Shown: positions 48,785 through 57,335, counted from the first letter of the stretch. The stretch is 64,000 nt of DNA from Glandiceps talaboti (GCF_964340395.1 NC_135564.1:7115861-7179860); one strand, 5' to 3'. A program made the numbers and translations. Notes: generated by a model not told the origin, from the sequence alone.

Positions 48785-50130
48785 TGCAATATTCATAACT
48801 TTGGTTTCAGATTTTTGGTAGTTTGAAAACAGCAAGTTACCTTATATTGAAAAATATGATTTAGTATTAGTGTGAATGTATTATATTGTCAGAAAAACAG
48901 CAGAAATTACATTCAATTAAATCACGGACACAGACACACACAGACACAGACACACATGTACACATGCACACACACAGCACACACATGTTCCCAGGCCAAC
49001 AGACACAAACATATACATAAATTAGTCAGCGAAATCATAGATCTTGCTCTTCTGATTTCTCTATTAAATGTATATTTCTTTGTTATTTTTCTCAGGGGAT
49101 ACAACACCCCCATCACCACTGTCACTGTCATCTGTTTCTAGTCTATCAACTATCATGTCCTTACCATCTCTAAACATCACATCCTCCATAGACATCTTTA
49201 GAATCAAACAAATCATAGACTCAACTATAGCTGAGAAAGAGGGAAAGGCTAACAAGTCACATGACAAAGGTCAAACTATAGAGTCAGGTGACAAGAAAGG
49301 TCAACCATCTCAAGTAGTAGAGGATGCACAGAGTAGGGTTGTAGGTAGTCAGGAGAGTAAGACAGCTAAATCAGTGAGTCAGAAAAGTGAGTCAGCTAAA
49401 CCAGTGAGTCAGGAAACTGAGTCAACTAAACCAGTCAATCAGCAAGGTTTTGAGAGTCAGGGAGGTACTACACATAGTGAACAAGTTTTGAAGAGTCACA
49501 GAGGTTTAATAGAAGGTGGTCATCATAGGGGACATGCTTCACAAATGAGGAAACAGTCACACCATCCACAGGTTGCTTCACAAATGAGGAAACAGTCACA
49601 CCATCCACAGATAGGTAATATAGACTAGATAGATAGATAAACATAGACAGACAGATAGACATACAGACAGACTAATAGACAGTCAGTCAGTCACTCACTC
49701 ACTCACTCACTCACTCAATTAGTCAGTCAGTCAGTCAGTCAGTCACTCACTCACTCACTCACTCACTCACTCACTCAATTAGTCAGTCAGTCACTCACTC
49801 ACTCACTCACTCACTCACTCACTCACTCACTCACTCACTCACTCAATTAGTCAGTCACTCACTTACTCAGTCAATTAGTCAGTCAGTCAGTCAGTCAGTC
49901 AGTCAGTCAGTCAGTCAGTCAATTAGTCAGTTAGATTAATTAGTTAACCAAAACCAAACACCACATCTCTATACAGGCAAAATAGTATGAGTAATTTACT
50001 CATGAAATTAGATCACAAGAAATGTACATAAACAAACTCCAACAAGTGTAGAAATAATTAATAATTGGTATTATACTCTATTTCAGGTTCAGATGCCCCA
50101 CCCAAGTCAGCAGCATGTACCATCATGTGA
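27459..50130 (+). CDS. kif28: Kinesin-3 motor protein, KIF28/KLP-6-like, 21 exons, 1159 aa
   Basis: A plus-end-directed microtubule motor of the kinesin-3 class. Exons: 27459-27500, 34787-34981, 35198-35330, 36150-36344, 36662-36773, 37663-37901, 38392-38523, 38950-39126, 39624-39739, 40387-40577, 41515-41646, 42016-42173, 42431-42579, 43680-43814, 44261-44344, 45115-45324, 46056-46337, 47545-47625, 48518-48671, 49096-49614, 50087-50130. Phases match throughout. Motor residues 1-349: P-loop GQTGSGKS 106-113, switch I SSRAH 225-229, switch II DLAGSE 258-263. Next come a coiled coil to about 465, an FHA domain about 468-575, the kinesin-3 segment [14 protein letters not shown] and a C2-like region about 778-870 ([15 protein letters not shown]). 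The tail is Ser/Gln/His-rich and has no PH domain. The start ATG is the first after an in-frame TGA at 27387. Intron 1 is AT-AC (see its entry). KIF28 rather than KIF1/KIF13/KIF16 is inferred from length and domain order. Confidence 0.88.
27759..27799. repeat. Short hairpin in kinesin intron 1
   Basis: CATGGAAGTACCAACCA pairs imperfectly with TGGTGGTACTTCTTCCATG around a loop of about 5 nt. No function is assigned. Confidence 0.4.
28113..28240. repeat. 64-bp tandem duplication (2 copies)
   Basis: A block starting CTCAAGTTCAAACAAGTAAA recurs at 28177 with almost no change, so the duplication is probably recent. Confidence 0.9.
28868..28908. repeat. (CAA)n microsatellite
   Basis: About 12 CAA/CAATAA units in kinesin intron 1. 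Confidence 0.93.
29335..29605 (+). repeat. Dispersed repeat copy B1
   Basis: Blocks CACCTGTGGGTAAATGT, GGGTCTGCACCCAATAATC and ACATACAATGTCTAATTATT also occur, in the same order and spacing, at about 44750-45030 (kinesin intron 15). The full match extends about 270 bp. Family unknown. Confidence 0.75.
30150..30465 (+). repeat. Dispersed repeat cluster (kinesin intron 1)
   Basis: The block CAATTTGAGCGAGGGCGCTG at 30153 also occurs at 15284 upstream of DARS1 exon 2. Bases about 30350-30465 match copy A at 21465. GAGGGCGCT recurs at 14205, 37077 and 38560. Confidence 0.6.
30917..31060 (+). mobile_element. 5'-truncated SINE (Deu-like body)
   Basis: AACAACGCAGGTTTTCCGTG and the following TACTCTGCTTTCCTCCTGC match the body of the tRNA-headed SINE at 42599-42885. 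The tRNA-like head is absent. The end, AGGATTATTATTAATA, corresponds to the tail of the longer copy. Confidence 0.65.
31079..31463. mobile_element. 385-bp non-autonomous DNA element, hAT-like termini
   Basis: The termini are CAGTGTTGCAGCCAG (31079) and CTGGCTGCAACACTG (ending 31463), perfect inverted repeats of 15 bp. Internal sub-terminal blocks are also inverted (GGGTCATTTGACACA and GATGACCCAGAG). CAGTGTTGC-type ends are typical of hAT elements, but I could not find a convincing 8-bp target duplication. No transposase frame. Confidence 0.65.
32081..32104. repeat. (TA)n microsatellite
   Basis: About 12 TA units in kinesin intron 1. Confidence 0.9.
32360..32575 (+). repeat. Dispersed repeat copy C1
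   Basis: CACTGGAAAACAAAAAACGC, AAAAATAAGTAGTGACTAAA and GAAGACTGTAAAATCGCAAA match the copy at 35548-35755 in order and spacing. Both are + oriented. Family unknown. Confidence 0.75.
32582..32720 (-). repeat. (TTTA)n with adjoining retroposon-like 3' end
   Basis: About 70 bp of TTTA is followed by GTTGCGCCAACTTATTTCAG. Read on the minus strand, it is a short unique sequence ending in (TAAA)n, the usual form of a LINE or SINE 3' tail. No protein-coding remnant is seen. Confidence 0.55.
33510..33757. repeat. Compound (ATGT)n(GT)n(ATGT)n microsatellite
   Basis: About 250 bp: ATGT, then about 56 bp of GT, then ATGT blocks with GTGT and GGTAGGT interruptions. Confidence 0.97.
35548..35755 (+). 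repeat. Dispersed repeat copy C2 (kinesin intron 3)
   Basis: Second member of the family described at 32360, sharing AATAAGTGGTGACTAAA and TTGAAGACTGTAAAATTG. Confidence 0.75.
36059..36137. repeat. 32-bp tandem duplication (kinesin intron 3)
   Basis: TTGACCATATTTGGAATCAA occurs twice, 32 bp apart, with TTATTTGCATACC before each. It lies just upstream of exon 4. Confidence 0.85.
38062..38225. repeat. Nested imperfect inverted repeat (kinesin intron 6)
   Basis: AGTGTGGCTAGTCTGTAAGG faces CTTACAGTCTACAGTGTGGC and a second CTTACAGACT. Inside, GTGCCCTCACACA faces TGTGAGAGG and GTGAGGGCA. It is probably a decayed foldback element. Confidence 0.5.
38289..38344. repeat. (GGAA)n microsatellite (kinesin intron 6)
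   Basis: About 13 GGAA units with a GGGAGGGT interruption, about 45 bp before exon 7. Confidence 0.95.
38768..38936. repeat. 8/16-bp minisatellite (GCTGATTGGCTGACTG)n (kinesin intron 7)
   Basis: About 20 octamers alternate GCTGATTG and GCTGACTG with occasional TGACTC variants. The array ends about 14 bp before exon 8, so it displaces much of the usual acceptor region. Confidence 0.93.
39575..39623 (+). repeat. (CCCA)n(CA)n microsatellite forming the exon 9 splice acceptor
   Basis: CTCTCCCCCACCCACCCACC, then about 7 CA units, end in the CAG that is the acceptor of kinesin exon 9 (39624). The pyrimidine tract is therefore partly simple repeat. Confidence 0.85.
42599..42885 (+). mobile_element. 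tRNA-derived SINE with Deu-like central domain (kinesin intron 13)
   Basis: The head carries a perfect pol III box A, TGGCCGAGTGG (42611-42621), and a near-consensus box B, GGTTTGAACCT (42654-42664), with tRNA-Ser/Leu-like spacing. The body from about 42710 has CAGGTTTTCCCCGGGTACTC and TTGCTCCTGCA, resembling the Deu domain found in many deuterostome and other metazoan SINEs. It begins only 20 bp after exon 13. Confidence 0.75.
43053..43380. mobile_element. 328-bp palindromic MITE flanked by TA (kinesin intron 13)
   Basis: The ends are AAGTGGCCGTATTGGGTATT and AATACCCAATCC...GACCACTT, each flanked by TA (43051-43052 and 43381-43382). Inverted blocks run to the centre (CCAAGTCTGTGTTTGTAACTC against GAGTTACAAACACAGACTTGG). 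The TA duplication fits Tc1/mariner-type mobilisation. A diverged relative lies at 17150-17735. Confidence 0.8.
44040..44090. repeat. (ATGT)n microsatellite after a GT-rich tract (kinesin intron 14)
   Basis: A GT-rich degenerate stretch from about 43915 leads to about 8 ATGT units. Confidence 0.85.
44750..45030 (+). repeat. Dispersed repeat copy B2 (kinesin intron 15)
   Basis: Second member of the family described at 29335, sharing CACCTGTGGGTATTTGTG, GGGTCTGCACCCAAAAATC and ACAATGTCTAATTATTGG. It ends about 85 bp before exon 16. Confidence 0.75.
46451..46896. mobile_element. 446-bp long-arm palindromic MITE, TTCA target duplication (kinesin intron 17)
   Basis: Arms of about 215 bp are strongly complementary, from AGGGGAATGCCATTCTAGGA on the left to GGAGTGGCATTCCCCT on the right. 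TTCA flanks both ends (46447-46450 and 46897-46900). Internal landmarks TTGGGTTCTGGAGAGTCA and GCATCATGGGACTTA occur in both arms. No coding capacity. A one-armed copy sits at 22433-22600. Confidence 0.85.
47870..48345 (+). repeat. Tandem repeat of about 145 bp, 3.3 copies (kinesin intron 18)
   Basis: Each unit contains GGCTGGATCAGTCCAGTTTA, then CACATGCTGGCATATCAAC and a GAAAAAACACTGAGAAATG block. The copies differ by substitutions and small indels and the last is partial. Confidence 0.88.
48713..48781. repeat. (CA)n microsatellite (kinesin intron 19)
   Basis: About 34 CA units, starting about 42 bp after the exon 19 donor. A second degenerate CA/GA tract lies at 48926-48984. Confidence 0.96.
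49536..49613 (+). repeat. Coding 39-bp duplication in kinesin exon 20
   Basis: The 13-residue unit [12 protein letters not shown](V/I) occurs twice in a row at the end of exon 20. The DNA copies are virtually identical, so the duplication is recent. It lies in the low-complexity C-terminal tail. Confidence 0.9.
49618..49935. repeat. Mosaic (AGTC)n/(ACTC)n/(GATA)n microsatellite (kinesin intron 20)
   Basis: Alternating blocks of AGTC and ACTC are separated three or four times by AATTAGTC, which gives a higher-order pattern. GATA/GACA units come first. It begins right at the exon 20 donor. Confidence 0.95.
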
Positions 50131-50567
50131 AACCACCATGGAACCACCAAAGACAGTATATCCCCGGCCAGATATCCAAATAAAAGTCAGAAACATTCAT
50201 TTTATACTTCTTCAGTTATGTAAATAAGATTAATCCTGAACCATTTACTAAATCACATTATTGATTTTGTTTTGAAATATGAAATTGTTAACTTGAATGT
50301 GCCATGTGTAAAAAAAAAAGCAATACTTGTTATCAGTTTTGTAGTGTTATGTAGTTGAATACAGTTTGACACAAAATTGTGCTGTGATAATTTTGTCACT
50401 AATTTTATACCATTATTGAGTTTTTAATCCCAAATTGGATATTGATTGAATTAGAAAGTATTAAAACCGTCCTCAGATTATCAATTTTTAAGATTTAAAG
50501 TGAGTGATTAGTGTTGGATCGTTTTTGTGAAATATGAATATCAAATTTTATATGAAAATATTACTAT

Positions 50568-50850
50568 CACCCAATCAACCAAACAACCAACAAACTGACC
50601 ACCTGATGACCAGGCAAGTGATCGAGCGAGCGAGCAACCAATGAACCACTTGACTGAATGACTGACCAACCAACCATCCAAAAAACCAACCATCCAAAAA
50701 ACTGATCATTGCAACAATCAACCAACTGACAGACCAACTCACCGACTAACTGACCAACCAATTGGCCAACAACCAGTCATCCAGCAGCCAGCCAGCCAGC
50801 CAGCCAACCAACCAAACCAAACCAACCAACCAACCAACCAACCAACCATT
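50568..50850. repeat. Degenerate (CCAA)n/(CCAG)n tract
   Basis: About 280 bp of decayed CCAA/ACTGACC-type tetranucleotides end in purer CCAG and CCAA runs. Confidence 0.88.
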
Positions 50851-52001
50851 AGATTAAAATTTGAACTTTACCTCTACTACCAATTGCTGTGGATACAGAA
50901 ACCATTCAGTGACACACTCACATGTTCTTCCTATAAAGAAATGTTACCTCCTATTTGATTGGCTAATCAGTTATTGAATTAAATCAGAGTATGAGGGTAG
51001 CCAGCCAACCAGTTACTCTGTTAGATCACACAACTGATCTAGTATTACACTGAGGTCTAAGCTCCTTCTTTATTGGCTAATCAGTGAAAATAGTAGTCAT
51101 GGTGATGAAAGAATAACTGGAAAGTGCATCCAGCAAAGAATACAGACTGGAACACCTAAGAAGACAAACTCTGGTATGAAAGGTTGATTGACACGAGAAC
51201 TTTTTGTATAAAGATAAAAAATATTGAATCACAGTAGACTAGAACATTCTGGTCAATACAAATACAACTATGGAAAACACAGTATCGGCAAACTAACTAG
51301 ACACAAATTAAAACTACTCTATCGTATATGGTAGATTACACAAGTGAATGATAGCAGTGCCTTGGTTATGTCGATATAAATGTTGTAATCAAGATATTGT
51401 AAACCCTATATGAGGCTAAATGTGTGGCCACTTGAGATAAACTTGCTATCATAGACACCACCCTACTATGAGTGTAATTAAATCAATGTCAATTGGTAGC
51501 CAACATGTTGCAATTAGCTTTGACGATAGTTCATTTTCCATAGTCGTACTACGAATACAAAGTGCAATATGGCATATTAAGGCTGATATCAACAAACACA
51601 GTATTTAGGTGTAAATATATAACATGTACAAATATATTTGTATGTACTTTCTGAACCATTCCACCCCTATTTAGCTCCCAAATAAACTTACTAACCCTTG
51701 TAAACAATAGGCAGATACTAAATACCCATGGAACATGGGGGTGGAAAGGTTGTACCTCAATTTCAAACTTCTGTGTGTTTTAAAATAAACTATCTGTATT
51801 GATATTTTCTATGACAGGGTAAACAAATCTTTCTATCTTTCTATTTTGCTATATTAATCTATTCATGGTTACATCTTTTCTCTGTATTATCATATATGTA
51901 GATGTTAATAGTCATTGAATTTGTATATTTTGGATGTTTTTATTGATATTGTATTAAAATATATACTATCACAATTATCAGTGGAGTTTGTGTTTAATAG
52001 T

Positions 52002-52006
<5 letters not shown>

Positions 52007-52036
<30 letters not shown>

Positions 52037-52092
52037 ATATACTCTGCGTACCTGTATGTATGTATGTATGTATGTATGTATGTATGTATTTA
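52007..52092. repeat. (GT)n and (ATGT)n microsatellite
   Basis: A GT run of about 27 bp, about 25 bp of unique sequence, then about 9 ATGT units. Confidence 0.93.
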
Positions 52093-52594
52093 TGTGCCTC
52101 CATGCATATCTCTGTTTGTTTAAACATAACCAACTAGACCTGTGCACCCTGTAGTTGCATATGTACATTTAAGTGTCCATTTGAAGATCAAGAAATAAAA
52201 GTAAACTTATGTGTGAATTTGCCGTTGGGGGCGGTATCCTCAAGTGACAGGACGTCCCCATCAGTGGGTGTGGGTACTACATGTAGGTGCCAGTGACCTT
52301 TTCATTCTACACACATGACAAGTTTAACCATACAACTTAGATATCTAATAGCGCAATACGGTCAAGTTCCCATGACAGTGCTACGATTGTATGATTCTTT
52401 TGTGTCAAAGAAAAATAAACTTTTACCACCTGAAAACATTGTCAACAGGGTGTCATAACATGTTGAATAGAGTGAAGGCTTTCAAACCAGATCCCTTGCC
52501 ATAACACGAGACTTGCCAGTAATGGCCATGGCAACATGTACATCCCTAAAGTGAAAACTGATTATTGCAAACAGGTATATAAAATGTAGTCTAT

Positions 52595-52746
52595 CTGCTA
52601 GACCTCGGATGTTCTTCCGATAGAATACGAAACACGACCGAACATCGCTATCGAGGATGGAACATCCAAGTGTTCGGGCAAGCCCTCACTGCGAACTTCA
52701 ATTCGTTCGCTTTATAGTATCGAAGGAAAGCCCGAACGTCTAGCAG
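52595..52746. repeat. Imperfect inverted repeat at the LINE 5' junction
   Basis: CTGCTAGAC at 52595 faces GTCTAGCAG at 52738-52746, with weaker complementarity inward (CTTCCGATAGAATACGAA against TTCGCTTTATAGTATCGAAG). Only the right part overlaps the LINE reading frame. Confidence 0.45.
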
Positions 52747-52855
52747 CAAGACTATATACAGTGGTGCTGTTCTGTGGAACTGTCTATTCCCGTCGATCAG
52801 ATTAGCTCCAAGTTCAACGGCATTTAAAAGAGAATTTAATTATTTAGTTTGTTAA
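52714..52855 (+). pseudogene. C-terminal fragment of a LINE reverse-transcriptase ORF
   Basis: The frame ending at TAA 52853-52855 reads SGAVLWNCLFPSIRLAPSST followed by AFKREFNYLVC. This matches the usual non-LTR retrotransposon ORF end (a WN-LP block, then a SxxxFKxxL block). An in-frame TAG near 52710 marks the start of the readable piece. A 3' UTR of about 170 bp and an (AATA)n tail follow, so this is a 5'-truncated insertion. Confidence 0.65.
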
Positions 52856-53027
52856 TATTCACGGCTGTCTTTTCATTTTACTTTGTAACTTTTGTGCCAG
52901 TCCGATTTTTAGTTTTTTTGTTTAGTTTTTTTTTGTCCGATATGCGTTGGTTTGTACATCTTACAACAGGTGTCATTCAACAGTAAAGCTTACTCTATGG
53001 AATATGAAGCCTGTATATGAAAGACGA

Positions 53028-53072
53028 ATAAATAAATAAACAGACAAATAGATAAATAAATAAATAAATAAG

Positions 53073-53115
<43 letters not shown>

Positions 53116-53118
53116 ATT
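53028..53118. repeat. (AATA)n tail of the truncated LINE
   Basis: About 90 bp of AATA units with AGAC interruptions directly end the LINE-like 3' sequence, as expected for a CR1/L2/Jockey-type 3' tail. Confidence 0.85.
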
Positions 53119-54588
53119 AAAAGAACAAAAAAAGAAGAGACCCCTTACGATGAAAGTCGGGCGGACGTAGATTGGTCGACGGGTATAAACAATGCAAAGA
53201 AAGTGAGGGTCTTTGTCACGCCAGACGATTGACGAAATCATAGTGTTGTTGGTGAGATTTGAGTCTAGCCAGATGATACTTTTTGTAAAAAAAATATAGC
53301 ACTGTTACAGAATGAGATTTTTGTCATGCCAGGCGACGTTTTGTTTCAGGGTTTATGATTTTCGTTGTATTAGTTGTTCACTTCATGTAATCTCTAGCTT
53401 GTATCCTTTGGAAATAAAGGCATTCTGATTTTAGCCACATTTCAAGCTTAACGACATCTCTCTCAAGTTTCTTCCTTGTCTGTGATTACAGGTACTCTCG
53501 CGAATTCCCAGGAAGTGTGTCAATGCATTTCGATTTAGATCACTACAAGCTCAACACTACATACAGTAACGCCATGTGCACCAATATCGTAGTCCAGTAT
53601 CTGGTCTTAGCACGGCCACCGCGGCATAAACCACTACACGGCGATTATCTTTATAGCTGGCTTTCATGTATAGTCACTGATTAACCGTCACAGTCTAGGT
53701 GTTGATCCTGTCAAATAACTGTTGTCTTAGGTAGATAATCAGTGTTTACCAAGAGAGATAGTAACCTGTTAATAGTTCACTAATTATTAAAGCGATTAGA
53801 ATGAGTGGGCGTGCATGTTCTCACGGACTCCGGATCCCACAAACCGGGGACGTCGCTATCGGTAGCTATTGATGTCATCGCCTGGTATGTTATTAGTTGA
53901 AGCACGTGCAAAGAATGATGTTGTATACTAGTACCTATTCATCAGCATAAACCTATGGAGAGAGTGTTTTGAGATATACCCCTGAGTAACTGAGTACCAT
54001 GGTGTGTTCAAGGACAACATCTATTAGATATAGATTCATTATCACAGGTTTTTAGAATCTGAATTCGAAATAATAATTCTACAACGAACTAATAATAATC
54101 TACTCAGAATAGTTCAATTTGTCGCGTTGTATTTATATCTTAGGTCAGTGACCCAATCCTTTCATTAAAGTCAATAATGTAATCACTGCTAAATGTCTAC
54201 TAGGAAAAAGAAGAAAAACATATATCGTGTATTAAGTGATTAGAACTTAGCGACGACTTCAAATGATCGAAGTCGAATAAAAGACAAAATGCTGTAGAAA
54301 TAAAGGAAACAAGGGGAGGGGCGGGGGTCGGTCGACCAGCTTTCATTCAACTAAAACATTAATTTTTAGTACCATGACAGCCAAATTTTACTTGTCGGAT
54401 GTAATCATTACGTATTGTCACATGGTAACTTTTTGTGATACAACCTAAACCTATCACCAGTAGAGAATGCGGGGTGTGGTTACTTTACCTCAACATAATG
54501 TCAATTAAGGTACTCTTCTTTCTATATAATGGCTTTGCATTTGTATCTGAGATATTTCCACGCCATTTTGAATGTGAAATGTGGCCAA
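53119..54588. other. Non-coding DNA
   Basis: No exon, RNA or mobile element recognised. A short G-rich tract occurs near 54313-54326. Confidence 0.5.
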
Positions 54589-54836
54589 TAGGGAACTTGC
54601 AATCGAGACTGAGCATGCTCAGACGCAAAGGACTATGGCATTTTCTGTGGTTATCGTAATACCTAATCAGGAGCTACCGATAAAATCAACCTCCCACAAT
54701 GGTCAGGGCAACTATGAATTGATCATTTATGGTTAAAAATAATGTAACATTATGGTTTACAATACTATTTGATTAGTATTTATTATCACATTTCCCGTGA
54801 TGCAACATTCAACATGGCGGGTTTGCAAGTTCCCTA
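54589..54836. mobile_element. 248-bp MITE with short terminal inverted repeats
   Basis: AATAGGGAACTTGCAA (54587-54602) and TTGCAAGTTCCCTATT (54823-54838) are perfect 16-bp inverted repeats. If the mobile unit starts at GGGAACTTGC, it is flanked by TA on both sides, the Tc1/mariner pattern. The interior is AT-rich and non-coding. Confidence 0.7.
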
Positions 54837-54839
54837 TTA

Positions 54840-55337
54840 ATGGAGTCCTCAATTTTAGCCAGTATAGTTAGATAAGGGTACGGTTAAGAAGTCTGGGGAA
54901 AAACTAACTAAATATTGCTTTTAGTTTTTTATCAGACTTTGACCAGCACTCTTTCAAAATATGTATTTCAAAACCCAATTACGGCGTTTAATTGTACTTC
55001 AGTTAAACACAGAATATGAGAGTAAATTATTCTAATAATGATCTCCTACCGATCGACCACACATTCTGAATAACTGAAGCAGTTATTCATATTACCTAAT
55101 TTGGGTACGAAAAATTCTAATAAATAAACGCAGTCTCTGCAAGATGTTTTACTACTTGAATATCGTGCACTTAAAATGTATTCATCTAATTTTTTTTCCT
55201 ATACTGGATCTCATTTTTCCATTCTTTCCTGTTCATCACGTCATCACAGCCACGCCTCCAGTGGTGATGGAAGCAATTCTTCTGTTTTATACAGCACGTG
55301 AACCTGTCACAGAGTGGTGACATATTTAGTAAAGTTT
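54840..55337. other. Non-coding DNA
   Basis: Nothing recognised. Confidence 0.5.
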
Positions 55338-55345
55338 ATTGGCCC

Positions 55346-55727
55346 TAGTCTAGAATTCTAAACTGGTACAGTATTACGTTTTAAAAACTTGATTACTAAT
55401 ACCAGTCTAGCTCAGTTCCCAACGATCGTACAGATTTTTGTGCAGTGTTCATAGAAACATCACGATGTCCTGGCGTCCTCACGTGATTTTAGTTTAAACA
55501 GACTGGGGGAGGAGTCATTCTACAAATATGAGAAAGGTCGAAGACGTTTGGTGATGACAGTCTGTCAATTTGTGATGGATTACTTGACATGCGTCATTCG
55601 TTCTTCACTAACCATGGGGGTTCAAATGCACTTGACACCTTTCGTTGGGAACTCAGTGAGCTAGACTGGTTTAATAGTAATGAAGTTTTTAAAACGTAAT
55701 ACTGTACCAATTTAGAATTCTAGACTA
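55346..55727. mobile_element. 382-bp MITE with about 80-bp inverted repeats and 8-bp target duplication
   Basis: The ends are TAGTCTAGAATTCTAAA and TTTAGAATTCTAGACTA. Complementarity continues inward through GGTACAGTATTACG, TTTTAAAAACTT and CCAGTCTAGCTCA to about 80 bp. The direct repeat ATTGGCCC flanks both sides (55338-55345 and 55728-55735). An 8-bp duplication fits hAT-type integration. No coding capacity. Confidence 0.88.
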
Positions 55728-55735
55728 ATTGGCCC

Positions 55736-56265
55736 GGGATCAGCGACATTAGGTTGACTGGTCAGAGTTGTTGACAAGATATAGAAATCAGAAGCATGTG
55801 TGCCCGCATATAGTATCATTTAAGTAATAAATTAACATAATTTGTTTCGACAGATGGCTAGAAAGTGGGTAAACAACTTGATTGAATTTGCATATACTAT
55901 GAAGGACACCTGGTGGCAATTATGATCATCCAATCTTGTGTGCCAATAGAGTTGTTTTGATACTAGTATAAAAGGGACAACATTTGACAGTTCTGGGAGC
56001 TGAACATCAGAATTTGATTTATGAGAAACGTATAACGTTGCTGTAGTGCTGTGGATTCCTGTATGAGGTAGCTCTGAACTCTGTTATTGCTTGGAGACTC
56101 AATATTTTGCCGGGAATGTGAATAATATATTGTTTGGAGCTGAGCTTTTCATCAGTGAACAACCGTAAACGACGCCTACGATTTATGTATGTGTTTTGCG
56201 GTATACACAGTGCGTCCCAAGTCTGCTCTTCAATACGAGACAAAAAAGACTTTACATGTACATCG
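55736..56265. other. Non-coding DNA between two MITEs
   Basis: No exon supported. The 83-codon minus-strand frame at 56019-56270 abuts the next MITE and shows no domain. Confidence 0.5.
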
Positions 56266-56273
56266 ATCAAACA

Positions 56274-56544
56274 TAGACTGTAAACAGTCGTTCGTGCCTT
56301 TTTTGCTACGTTTTATCTAAAACTAAAGTCGTTGCCTCGCTCCGATCCGGAGCAATACTATAACCGCGTACTGATCAGCGAGTGTCGGAGGCACGTGCCT
56401 TCGGCACTCACAGTTCGTGCCTTCGACAATCGCAGTTCCTAGATCCTATCAGTACGCATTAGTATTCAGTGCTACGGAGCGAGGCCACGACTTTGATTTA
56501 GATGAAACGTAGCAAAAAAGGCACGAACGACTGTCGACAGTCTA
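56274..56544. mobile_element. 271-bp MITE with about 70-bp inverted repeats and 8- or 9-bp target duplication
   Basis: The arms begin TAGACTGT and end ACAGTCTA. Inner matches include CAGTCGTTCGTGCCTTTTTT, GCTACGTTT and CCTCGCTCCG. The direct repeat ATCAAACA is at 56266-56273 and 56545-56552, and a further T extends it to nine bases if the element is taken as AGACTG...CTA. GC content is higher than the flanks and several inner CG dinucleotides survive, suggesting a young element. Superfamily: hAT by an 8-bp duplication, or Mutator-like by 9 bp and long arms. Confidence 0.9.
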
Positions 56545-56553
56545 ATCAAACAT

Positions 56554-57335
56554 TGTGAGTAGTTTTATTTGACACAACCCGGGCAGCCATCAGTAATTTC
56601 TAAGTGTACTCTAAATGTATAGATTTAAGCATATTTGTTTCGTACAAGCAATTTCGCAGTATAAATTTAAGAGTTGATTTTTTTAATAATTTAGTGAGAA
56701 ATTAGACCAGTTCAAGTTAAACTGTGACATCGGTGTGTGTGTTCCTTTTCTTATTTCTTCAGTGTTTGTGGTCCCTCCCCAATCCTGTACTTTATTAGTA
56801 GAAATACTTGGCTTTCGTGACAGAACCAGAACACCGAAACATTGTGATGGATGTAATGCGTGAGTGTGTTTATATTATACCACAGACAGAGTTACTTTGG
56901 CGTTTCATACACTATGTTTTCACATAAAGATAGACACATTTCAGCTTAAATCCAAACTAACCATATCAGAGGCACTGCACACAGCAGGATCCTGTACCTA
57001 ATCATCTTGAAACAATAATAAGCATTGCTATATACTGTTACAGTTTCAACTCACACTATTATGGATGGTGATTTTATTGTTTACTTTCGTACCAACAAAC
57101 AGCACGATTACTTATATGTATGTACATCCCAACTGTTATGGGGCACACTTGTTTATTTTGCTTGTCTGAGTGTGTTTAAAAGTGTTATGATCTATGAGTG
57201 AAACGCCAAAGTTAACCCCGTTTGTGTATTTTGATGTTACCCTATGGGATGGATGTAAATTACCTTTTGCAAAGACACAGTAGTGGGAATTGCTTTAGGA
57301 AGCTTTATGCATCACATGGTTTAGTATATTATGAT
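56554..57335. other. Non-coding DNA
   Basis: Nothing recognised. Confidence 0.5.

Larger units (their letters stand above)
50131..52594. other. Kinesin 3' UTR and downstream DNA
   Basis: No further exon seen. AATAAA occurs at about 51680, 51784 and 52194. None can be chosen as the poly(A) signal from sequence alone. Confidence 0.5.

Noticed and set aside
50567-50761. Minus-strand 64-aa frame rich in LVGW
   Set aside because: Translation of a degenerate CCAA/CCAG repeat.
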